Source of the DNA: an uncultured Eubacteriales bacterium
Lineage (GTDB): Bacteria; Bacillota; Clostridia; Monoglobales; Monoglobaceae
Length of the DNA: 21,484 nt
NCBI GenBank assembly: GCA_900552305.1
Contig: URZD01000007.1
Coordinates: 1 to 21,484, forward strand
Reading direction: 5' to 3'
The translations under genes and the position numbers were made by a program. Shown here piece by piece: positions 15,147 to 21,484 of this stretch. Below the pieces are notes generated by a model. It worked only from the letters and a program-made list of their open reading frames with translations, made no database searches and was not told where the DNA came from. Each line of letters begins with the position of its first letter. Position 1 is the first letter of the stretch.

Positions 15147-16283
15147 TTAATTTTTACAAATTTCATTATAGCTTTGCAGCACGCGGCTTAAACATGAGTC
15201 ATCCGAAAGGTACTCCTCCATGTCGCTCTGCAGTTTGTCGGCTTTGCTTATATAGCTCTTTGCCGACGGTCTTATCTGAAGGCTTTCAATCCGTTCCTTC
15301 ATCGGATATATGTGATTCCACTCGCTGTTTATCGCCGCGTTGTCGTAAAGTCCTTTTGCTATCGGGTATACGCCGGTATATCTGACCCATTCCACCTGAA
15401 ACTCTCGGCTTGAACAGTAATCAAGGAATTTTTTGCACTGCTCATCCTTTTCGCTCAGTGCGGAAATTGCAAGTCCGAGGATTTTTGCGGAGGATATTTC
15501 CTTTCCCGCCGCGGTTTTGGGGAAATTGTTTACGCGGAACTCAAACGAGCCGCCCTTCCTCTGCTCCCTGTATTTTTTTACCTCGCTTGACCATACGCGC
15601 AGTGTAGGAATTTTACCCTCCTTAAACAGCTTTATATTTGCTTTGCCCTGTATGCTGTCTCTGTAAATGCTCTTGTAGAGCCGAATACCCTTTTCCGCGT
15701 CGCCCGTGTATGCGACAAGCTCCATAAGCACTCCCGTAACGTCCGTTTCATCCGATAAATCCGGAGCGGAAACAGCGTACTCGCTTACATCGCCGCTCTC
15801 CGCGTACAGACCGCGGCTTATGTCATATGAGCCTTGCGTGAGCATCATCCCTATATCCGCCTGAAACGGCACTGCGTACCACTTGCCGTCCCTCATAAAC
15901 GCGCTGCGCGCCGTTTGGATGCAGTTGTCAGCCACGGAGGGCGCTTTCACAAGTGCTTTTACATACCCTTTTTCTATAAACTCATCCGTCAGAACGTCCT
16001 CAATCTCCATTATGTCAAAGGCACGGTTTCTTGACGAGAGAGCCGATGTCAACAGTCTGTACTGTTCAAACTCGCTCCCCAGCTCGATAAAGCTCAGCCT
16101 GATTTCGGGATTTTCTGTAAAGAATTTTCTTGTTACTGCCTCCCACGACTCCTTTTCGCCGCTTCGCACCGCAACCGTGACGGTTGTGTTGTTATTCTCC
16201 GATACTATACGGGAGTTATCGCCCTCGCAGCCGCTCAATATTCCCACGGCGGCGGCAAGTAAAATTATGCCGACCCTTTTCAA
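15147..16283 (-). CDS. Second extracellular solute-binding lipoprotein (MalE-like), possibly sensory
   Basis: 378 residues. The start is TTG at 16283, because an in-frame TGA lies three codons upstream; the ribosome binding site is AAGGTGA. The signal peptide ends in a textbook lipobox (I-L-S-G-C, Cys19). The fold matches family 1 solute-binding proteins (VTVAVRSGEKESWEAVTRKF, FDIMEIEDVLTDEF, GKWYAVPFQADIGMM, ALSEKDEQCKKFLDYCSS). It is about 120 residues shorter than the YtcQ-type protein downstream and is of a different subfamily. Its position directly after the kinase and regulator genes, behind a private promoter that shares a 38-bp block with the kinase promoter, suggests either a second substrate-capture protein or a ligand-binding partner for the sensor kinase. 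Both roles are inferred. Confidence 0.9.
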   Translation of the reverse strand: MKRVGIILLAAAVGILSGCEGDNSRIVSENNNTTVTVAVRSGEKESWEAVTRKFFTENPEIRLSFIELGSEFEQYRLLTSALSSRNRAFDIMEIEDVLTDEFIEKGYVKALVKAPSVADNCIQTARSAFMRDGKWYAVPFQADIGMMLTQGSYDISRGLYAESGDVSEYAVSAPDLSDETDVTGVLMELVAYTGDAEKGIRLYKSIYRDSIQGKANIKLFKEGKIPTLRVWSSEVKKYREQRKGGSFEFRVNNFPKTAAGKEISSAKILGLAISALSEKDEQCKKFLDYCSSREFQVEWVRYTGVYPIAKGLYDNAAINSEWNHIYPMKERIESLQIRPSAKSYISKADKLQSDMEEYLSDDSCLSRVLQSYNEICKN

Positions 16284-16312
16284 ATTCGGTCACCTTCCCC
16301 TCCATCGTAAAC

Positions 16313-16373
16313 ATTATATAATTTTCAAATTGCCGATTCAATATAAAAAACTTTTTTGAATACCGATTTTTTT
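16313..16373 (-). promoter_or_regulatory. Promoter of the solute-binding protein gene with shared upstream box
   Basis: On the minus strand TTGAAT (16336-16341) and TATAAT (16313-16318) are separated by exactly 17 bases, giving a start near 16306 and a short leader of about 20 bases. A 38-bp block starting on the -35 and running upstream (16336-16373) matches the kinase promoter at 32 positions without gaps. Key parts are TATTGAA, AAAAAGTTTTT and ATCGGTAT followed upstream by a run of A. The position fits an activator that contacts RNA polymerase at the -35. Confidence 0.7.
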
Positions 16374-16384
16374 GTGAATTTTCA

Positions 16385-17962
16385 CTAATTCAAAATACTT
16401 TTGTCCTGATACATATTTCTGTACTCCGTCGGCAAAAGTCCCGTTTCCTTTTTGAAGATATTGCTGAAATACTGCGGGCTTTTGTAGCCTATCTGCTTTG
16501 CAATCTTGTTTATGGTTATGTTCGTGTTCGCAAGCAGCTCGCGCGCTTTGTTTATGCTCATCTGTACCACATAGTGCTTGTACGACATTCCCGTTATCTG
16601 CTTAAAGGTCGAGCTAAGGTAGCACGGTGAAACATAGACCCGCTTTGCCATGTCCTGAAGCGATATGGCAACATCGGGATTGCTTTCCAGAATACTCAGC
16701 ACGTCCTTGACAATATTTTTGTATTTATCGTTTCTGGAGCTTATAATCACAGAGCAGGTGGTTGCCGATATTCCGTTCAGCAGTGTTTTAAGCTCGTCTA
16801 TCGCATTGCACTTTTTCAGCACCGACCATATTTCCGAATTTTTGAAGATAACCTCCGGATTCTGACCTATCTGACCCATAGCAATGGAAATCGCAACAAT
16901 GATTTCAAAGCAAATCCGCTGTGCAAAGTCAAGCGTAATGCTGCTGCGTCTGAACTCGTCAAAAAGCCGCTCTATGCTGTGTCCCGTACTATCCGCGTCC
17001 GCTGTTTTTATGCTGTTTAATATGTCGGTTTTAATCTCGTCAAGATTGCAGATATTATGCGAAATCGGCTCAATATCGTCAATGTATATTACCTCGTTTT
17101 CGTCACGGAAGAATTTGTACTTCAGTCCGTCCGTTGCCCTTCTGACGCTGTAGGGTATCATTTCCACCGAATCTGCCGGAGAGCCGATTGAAATTGTGTA
17201 CGACAAATCCTCATAGCCGCTGTACACAACGTGCGCATTAAGCATATTCGCAACATTATACACATAGTCAAATTTCTCGTCCTCGGTTTTGTCCTTGGAA
17301 AACCACAGTATAAGCGTAAGCTTTTTCTCGTTGAAAAAAGCTATATTTCTGTTCGCCGTCAGCTGGTTGAGCAAAATTCCGATATTCCAGAACTGTCGAA
17401 AATTAAATTCCGTGTCATTGCTCGGCGACAACACAATCGCCTGATACTGCTCGTCTCCCTTTCCCACTCCAAAGTATTCGCGCAGCTTGTCAGGATTATT
17501 CTCCGCAAGGGAAAAGAAGTATTCGCTTAAAAAGAATTTACATTCGGTAAATCGGTTTATAAGCCGCTGATGCTCATCCTCAACCCTATACGCCTCCTCC
17601 AGCTCCGCCTTTGCCTCCGCAACGGTTTTCAGAATAAGCGCGTCGTTTATCGGCTTTAAAATCAGCGAGAACACATTGCAGTTCACCGCCTTCTGCGCAT
17701 ACTCAAACTTATCGTGAGCGGTCAGGAATATCACCTTACAGTTCGGCACAATGCACGACAGCTCCCGCGCCAGATAAAATCCGTCTCCGTCATCCATTGA
17801 TATGTCCGAAATAACAATATCCGGTCGGATGTCCTTTACAAGCGCCAACGCGGCGTTGGCGCTTTCCGCCTCGCCGGCAACCTCGATGCCGATTGAATCC
17901 CACGGCAAATTAACAAGCGTTTCGCGGCACAGAGCCTCGTCCTCTACAACAATCAGTTTCAT
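16385..17962 (-). CDS. YesN-type response regulator with AraC DNA-binding domain
   Basis: 525 residues. The receiver domain spans 1-120 with the acidic pair at E7/D8, the phosphate-accepting Asp53 in V-I-S-D-I-S-M-D-D-G-D, Thr81 and Lys103 in I-L-K-P-I-N. A middle region of about 300 residues is typical of YesN-type regulators. The C-terminal AraC domain, about 420-520, has two helix-turn-helices (LQDMAKRVYVSPCYLSSTFK and INKIAKQIGYKSPQYFSNIF). It is encoded 3 bases after the kinase and is surely its partner. Phosphorylation should promote binding near target -35 elements. The repeated box in the two promoters of this cluster is the obvious candidate target, which would make the kinase-regulator pair self-activating. 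Confidence 0.95.
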   Translation of the reverse strand: MKLIVVEDEALCRETLVNLPWDSIGIEVAGEAESANAALALVKDIRPDIVISDISMDDGDGFYLARELSCIVPNCKVIFLTAHDKFEYAQKAVNCNVFSLILKPINDALILKTVAEAKAELEEAYRVEDEHQRLINRFTECKFFLSEYFFSLAENNPDKLREYFGVGKGDEQYQAIVLSPSNDTEFNFRQFWNIGILLNQLTANRNIAFFNEKKLTLILWFSKDKTEDEKFDYVYNVANMLNAHVVYSGYEDLSYTISIGSPADSVEMIPYSVRRATDGLKYKFFRDENEVIYIDDIEPISHNICNLDEIKTDILNSIKTADADSTGHSIERLFDEFRRSSITLDFAQRICFEIIVAISIAMGQIGQNPEVIFKNSEIWSVLKKCNAIDELKTLLNGISATTCSVIISSRNDKYKNIVKDVLSILESNPDVAISLQDMAKRVYVSPCYLSSTFKQITGMSYKHYVVQMSINKARELLANTNITINKIAKQIGYKSPQYFSNIFKKETGLLPTEYRNMYQDKSILN

Positions 17963-17965
17963 AGT

Positions 17966-19732
17966 CTACATTTCCTTTCTGCCAATATAAATTACCGCTG
18001 TCAGCCCGCGCGGACTGTTGTTTTCATACGAAAGACCGTAGCCGCTCCCGTAGTACAGCTCAATTCTCTTGTTTACATTGTGTATGCCGTATTTTTCTAT
18101 GGCGTCGTCATATTTGAACGGCTTTTTGATATACTCGTTAAGTTCGTCAACGTCCGCCACGTTTGCGCCCAGTCCGTTGTCCGATACCTTTATACATATA
18201 CCGTTTTCCCGCATCTCTGCGTCAATCTGTATAACGCAGTCGCCGCTTACGTTTCTGAACGCATGAACAATGCAGTTTTCCACCAGCGGCTGAAGGGTCA
18301 GATTAAGTATACTGTATTTCTTAATTTCATCATCGACATTGATTATCAGACGGAACTTATTCTGAAAACGCACGTTCTGAATCTGAATATAGCTCTGAAC
18401 CTGAATCAGCTCGTTTCCTATTGTCGTATAGGTGTTTCCGTTGTTAAGCGTCCGCGTGAAAAACTGTGAAAGAGCCGATGTCATCATCTCTATATCGTCC
18501 ACACTGTGTTTTTTCGCAAGTGAGTTAATGGAGTTCAGCGCATTATACAAAAAGTGCGGCGAAATCTGCGCCTGAACAGCCTTCAGCTCCGACTTTTTAA
18601 GGGTCATAAGCGATTCCTCAAGGTCGTCGCGCAGCTCAATGTTTCTCTTTTGCATTTCATTAAACGAATTATACAGCTTTGCAATCTCGTCATCGTTGTT
18701 GTAGGTGACATACTGCGGACTGTCGAGCGAGAATTTTTCCATGCTTTTTGACAGCTCCAGAATGGGATTTGATATATACGACGATATATACCGCAGCAAA
18801 ACAAGGATAATTATAATCATAATCAGCGCTGTGAAAACCGCCGCGTCACGCAGAGCGTTTGCCGAGGTAACTACCTCGTTTGACGGGACCGCACCGACAA
18901 GATACAACCCTGTATCAAGCAGCGGACGGACGGAAATCAGATAGCTTTCCGAGCCTATCTCCGAATACGCGTTTGCTGCTGCATCCTTTTCGCTTATCAG
19001 CCTTTTGATTTCCGCATTATTCGAAAAATGCGCAACAAAGCTGTCATTGTACGGATTTATAATGTGACCGTCGGAATTGCATAAAAACAAACGCCCACTG
19101 TCCGAAATTTTTATACTCTGTATTCGTTCGACAAACTGCATTGTGCCTATCTCTATCCGTACAACCGCAATCGGCTCAAGCGTATATGTGTCGGTCAGCG
19201 CCTTTGTGACGGATATATTGCTTGTCGCGACATAGTTATTGTCGTTTGTTTCCCATATATATGCCGAGGTATCGTTTATCGCCCTTCCGTACACAGCGAC
19301 GTTTTCTATTTTTCCGCTGTCAAAGACGCGGCTGCTGTCACACTCCGCATATTCGGGATGCCCGATAGCATAAAGCTCAATATTATTGAACTTTTTCTCG
19401 TATATATCCGCTCCGAAAAGTATGTGGTCAAGCTCCGTCACGTTTTCGGAGGCATATTCGACATCGTGATTGTTAAGTATTTTCTGTATGCTTTTATTTG
19501 CCTGCAAACTTGCAAACACATACTGAATATCGTCAAGCTGCGTAACCATGCTCCGATACGATGAAAGCATGACCTGCTCGATTATCGTATCGGAAAATTT
19601 ATGTATGGTCTGCGTGGATTTTGACACGATAATCGTAGTCATCATCGCAATACATATCGTGATAATCAATATATAGAAAAATAAAAGTTTATGTAAAATT
19701 GATAGCTTTGAAAAGATTTTTTGTATTTTCAA
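17966..19732 (-). CDS. YesM-type sensor histidine kinase
   Basis: 588 residues from a TTG start preceded by GGTGA at good spacing; no upstream ATG fits. Transmembrane helix 1 is at about 16-36 and helix 2 at about 297-318, enclosing an extracellular sensor domain of about 260 residues with a Cache-like layout (GRLFLCNSDGHIINPYND, YLISVRPLLDTGLYLVGAVP). A HAMP segment follows, then the His_kinase family motif A-Q-I-S-P-H-F-L-Y-N-A-L-N with phospho-acceptor His393, the N box L-V-E-N-C-I-V-H-A-F (483-492) and the ATP-binding D-N-G-L-G (518-522). YesM-type kinases usually sense carbohydrates or their transporters. The signal here is inferred to be a hemicellulose breakdown product, perhaps through a solute-binding protein. 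Confidence 0.95.
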   Translation of the reverse strand: MKIQKIFSKLSILHKLLFFYILIITICIAMMTTIIVSKSTQTIHKFSDTIIEQVMLSSYRSMVTQLDDIQYVFASLQANKSIQKILNNHDVEYASENVTELDHILFGADIYEKKFNNIELYAIGHPEYAECDSSRVFDSGKIENVAVYGRAINDTSAYIWETNDNNYVATSNISVTKALTDTYTLEPIAVVRIEIGTMQFVERIQSIKISDSGRLFLCNSDGHIINPYNDSFVAHFSNNAEIKRLISEKDAAANAYSEIGSESYLISVRPLLDTGLYLVGAVPSNEVVTSANALRDAAVFTALIMIIIILVLLRYISSYISNPILELSKSMEKFSLDSPQYVTYNNDDEIAKLYNSFNEMQKRNIELRDDLEESLMTLKKSELKAVQAQISPHFLYNALNSINSLAKKHSVDDIEMMTSALSQFFTRTLNNGNTYTTIGNELIQVQSYIQIQNVRFQNKFRLIINVDDEIKKYSILNLTLQPLVENCIVHAFRNVSGDCVIQIDAEMRENGICIKVSDNGLGANVADVDELNEYIKKPFKYDDAIEKYGIHNVNKRIELYYGSGYGLSYENNSPRGLTAVIYIGRKEM

Positions 19733-19837
19733 GATACAGTCACCGTAATATAATCATTAAAATTATATTTTCTCCTTTTCTTCAAATTTATGTCCGTTAT
19801 TTTCGGAAAGGTATAGCTCACCTATTGTAACAGTTTT

Positions 19838-19898
19838 ATTTTATATAATCGCGCCGCGCATTTCAATAACAAAAACTTTTTCCGATACCGATTTTTTT
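19838..19898 (-). promoter_or_regulatory. Promoter of the kinase-regulator operon with shared upstream box
   Basis: On the minus strand TTGAAA (19861-19866) and TAAAAT (19838-19843) are 17 bases apart, giving a start near 19831 and a leader of about 100 bases. The block 19861-19898 is the partner of 16336-16373: same register to the -35, six mismatches in 38 positions, no gaps. A regulator-bound, auto-activated promoter is inferred. Confidence 0.65.
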
Positions 19899-19913
19899 CG
19901 TATTATTCGGTAT
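19885..19913. promoter_or_regulatory. Inverted repeat upstream of the kinase promoter
   Basis: ATACCGA (19885-19891) and TCGGTAT (19907-19913) form a perfect 7-bp inverted repeat with 15 bases between, centres 22 bp apart (about two helical turns). The inner arm belongs to the box shared with the other promoter; the outer arm is absent there. It could be an extra regulator half-site. Confidence 0.45.
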
Positions 19914-19919
19914 TCGTAT

Positions 19920-19958
19920 AAAAACAAAAGGCACCGAAGGCAAACACTTCAGCACCTT
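19920..19958 (-). terminator. Intrinsic terminator of the serine-lyase remnant
   Basis: On the minus strand a 12-bp stem (AAGGTGCTGAAG with CTTCGGTGCCTT, loop TGTTTGC) is followed by TTTTGTTTTT. Three pairs are G-U wobbles, which form only in the minus-strand transcript; the plus-strand copy has three mismatches at those places. The direction is therefore clear. It separates the kinase promoter from upstream transcription. Confidence 0.8.
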
Positions 19959-19979
19959 AAATTTTTTCATTGGTAGTTT

Positions 19980-20268
19980 TCAGCTTTCCGCCGTATAAAG
20001 ACTTGCAAGTCCGCCCGGAATTATTCCTTCGCGAGCCAAGCCGCATGAAACCGTTTCCTTCATCTGCTGTATGACGCGGCGGGCAAAACCGCGGATTTCC
20101 GCACCTTCGTATTTTTCAACGTATTCGGGAAGGCTTAAACCGTTTTCCTCACAGTATTCCTCTATTTCGTAAAAGTTTTTTTCCTTATATACAATTTTTG
20201 CTTCTTCATCTGCCGCGTCCTGTTCTGTAAATCTTCTTAATGCTGTACATTCCGTTTATGTTTTCCAT
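19980..20268 (-). pseudogene. Remnant of an iron-sulfur L-serine ammonia-lyase gene (internally deleted and frameshifted)
   Basis: From the ATG at 20268 the first frame reads MENINGMYSIKKIYRTGRG and stops one codon later. This resembles the N-terminus of one-chain L-serine ammonia-lyases, where G-R-G is followed by P-S-S-S-H-T-M-G-P. The next frame (+1), open to the TGA at 19980, contains FYEIEEYCEENGLSLPEYV and VIQQMKETVSCGL, A-R-E-G-I-I-P-G-G-L, which resemble the linker and first helices of the alpha domain of the same enzyme. The beta-domain core and about 200 C-terminal residues, including the cluster-binding cysteines, are missing. The gene is therefore inactive. Family assignment is from recalled motifs, not a search; a different small gene is possible. 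Confidence 0.55.
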
Positions 20269-20385
20269 ATATAACACCGTCCGAAAAAAATATTTTTTCT
20301 CTGCTCACAATGCTGCTTTTCGCCGCAAAACATATATAGTTTATACAGTCATAACTGTTTGGATACCTGCATATTAAATTATACC

Positions 20386-20424
20386 AAAAACCGAGACCCG
20401 CGAAAATGCCGAGCCTCGGTTTTT
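20386..20424 (-). terminator. Intrinsic terminator of the purine permease gene
   Basis: AAAAACCGAG and CTCGGTTTTT form a 10-bp stem ending in a T tract in both directions, 21 bases after the permease stop. It is symmetric, but only the minus-strand gene lies next to it. Confidence 0.85.
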
Positions 20425-20445
20425 GATTTAGCTTTTTAATTCATC

Positions 20446-21484
20446 TTAGCAAAGACCCATAAACTTCATTACGAAGTTCACAACGAACAATGCGGTTGCA
20501 ACCCACATAACAGGCTTGATGTCCTTGATTTTGCCCGTGAATATCTTAAGGATAACCCACGAAAGCATACCGAACATGATACCGTTTGAGATTGAGTATG
20601 TAAACGGCATGAATATTACCGCTACAAAGCCGCCGATAACGTCCGCGATGTCGCCGTCAAACTCCATGTTCTTGATTGAGCTGAGCATCAGCATACCAAC
20701 AAAGAGCATAGCCGGAGTTGTTGCAAATGACGGAATTGCAAGGAATATCGGTGAAAGAACAAGCGCAAGAATAAACATAACCGCCGTTGTGAGCGCTGTA
20801 AGACCTGTTCTGCCGCCTGCCGAAACACCCGCACTTGACTCAACATAGCTTGTAACCGTCGATGTTCCGAGGCAAGCGCCGACAACAGTACCTACCGCGT
20901 CTGCAAGGAGTGCGCCCTTTGCATTCGGAAGCTCGCCTTTTTCGTCAAGGAGGTCACCCTTTTCCGCAACGCCGATAAGAGTACCAACCGTATCAAAAAT
21001 ATCGGTGAACAGGAACGCGAACATGATTACGAAGAATGTAGAGAAGTTCTTTACCATATATCCGAAATCAAACTTGAACATTGCCGGAGCCTCAAAGGTA
21101 ATTCCGCTGAACGAAGGAATAAGCGAGTAAACGCCTTTTTCAACGTCAACAACATACCAACCGCAAAGCTCTGCGATAATTCCGAGAACCCATGTCGCAA
21201 GAATACCAAGCAGAATGTCGCCGGGTACCTTGAAATGGTGAAGAATACCGATAATCAGCAGTCCCGCAAGCGAAAGTACAAACTGCGGCGAGCTGAACGA
21301 GCCGATTGTAACCGCAGTAGCCTCGTTAGGAACTACAACACCCGCATTGAGGAGCGCGATAATTGCGATAAAAAGACCGATACCTGCGGAGATACCGAAT
21401 TTAAGGTTTTTCGGAATCTGGTTGACAAGAGCCTCTCTGAAGTTGCACAGCGAAAGAAGGATAAAAATAATACCCTCAACAAAA
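20446..21484 (-). CDS. NCS2-family purine permease, AzgA/PbuG-type (5' end outside window)
   Basis: 346 residues are visible with no start codon in frame at the edge; an internal Met at 21081 is not the start. Family members are about 430-460 residues, so about 90 N-terminal residues are missing. Visible hallmarks are REALVNQIPKNLKFGISAGI, G-L-F-I-A, the T-D-I-F-D-T-V-G-T-L-I-G-V substrate-site helix, A-D-A-V-G-T-V-V-G-A-C-L-G-T-S-T-V-T-S-Y and the E-S-x-A-G-V-x-A-G-G-R-T-G-L-T motif, which together define the AzgA/PbuG branch importing hypoxanthine, guanine or adenine by proton symport. Membrane helices are evident throughout. It is not functionally linked to the xylan locus and is closed off by its own terminator. 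Confidence 0.95.
   Translation of the reverse strand, partial: FVEGIIFILLSLCNFREALVNQIPKNLKFGISAGIGLFIAIIALLNAGVVVPNEATAVTIGSFSSPQFVLSLAGLLIIGILHHFKVPGDILLGILATWVLGIIAELCGWYVVDVEKGVYSLIPSFSGITFEAPAMFKFDFGYMVKNFSTFFVIMFAFLFTDIFDTVGTLIGVAEKGDLLDEKGELPNAKGALLADAVGTVVGACLGTSTVTSYVESSAGVSAGGRTGLTALTTAVMFILALVLSPIFLAIPSFATTPAMLFVGMLMLSSIKNMEFDGDIADVIGGFVAVIFMPFTYSISNGIMFGMLSWVILKIFTGKIKDIKPVMWVATALFVVNFVMKFMGLC

Noticed and set aside
14699..15385. Plus-strand open frame of 228 codons
   Set aside because: It runs antisense to two solute-binding protein genes, crosses their gene boundary, and resembles no protein family.
16374..16385. Palindrome GTGAATTTTCAC next to the regulator stop as a terminator
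   Set aside because: The stem is short and AT-rich, the loop is tiny, and on the coding strand it is followed by A residues, not T.
20345..20358. ACAGT-CATA-ACTGT inverted repeat as an operator
   Set aside because: It has only 5-bp arms in AT-rich DNA, without a convincing promoter beside it; too weak to report.
20375..20385. TATAAT just after the purine permease terminator as a promoter for the serine-lyase remnant
   Set aside because: The hexamer 17 bases upstream would be TTTTCG inside the terminator, a poor -35.

Overview
The window reads as a low-to-mid GC, Gram-positive-type anaerobe of the Clostridia. The reasons are S-layer homology (SLH) domains, lipoprotein-type solute-binding proteins, YesM/YesN-type regulators, a copper-amine-oxidase-like N-terminal domain on a secreted enzyme, AGGAGG-type ribosome binding sites and TTG starts. 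A gut or other fibre-degrading lineage is likely, but the genus cannot be named from sequence alone. Every supported gene lies on the minus strand, so transcription runs from high to low coordinates.

Upstream edge (21484 to about 19920): an NCS2/AzgA-type purine permease (5' end outside the window) ends in a strong terminator. A short decayed remnant that looks like the two ends of an L-serine ammonia-lyase gene follows, and it still has its own intrinsic terminator.

Regulation and uptake (19913 to 11688): a YesM-type sensor kinase and a YesN/AraC-type response regulator are followed by a first lipoprotein solute-binding protein with its own promoter, a second, YtcQ/LipO-type solute-binding lipoprotein, and two LplB/YtcP-type CUT1 permeases. 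No ABC ATPase is encoded here, so a shared MsmX-like ATPase elsewhere is probable. The kinase promoter and the first solute-binding-protein promoter share a gapless 38-bp block (32 identical positions) placed identically over the -35 element. This is a good candidate binding site for the response regulator.

Extracellular part (11629 to 1): a secreted protein built from repeated modules of about 187 residues, a multidomain GH10 xylanase interrupted by a single-base frameshift at a run of four C, an SLH-anchored protein translationally coupled to the xylanase by an ATGA overlap, a large secreted protein with a degenerate SLH-like start, and a second repeat-module protein that runs off the window. 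The repeated module (five close copies and one divergent copy in two genes) matches no named family I recognise and is a candidate new carbohydrate-binding module.

Read together, the locus looks like a sense-import-degrade system for xylan or a related hemicellulose. Kinase and regulator sense a breakdown product, the permease imports oligosaccharides, the GH10 enzyme cuts the polymer, and the SLH and module proteins hold substrate and enzyme at the cell wall. GH10 identity is the main support for the substrate; the rest is inferred from context.
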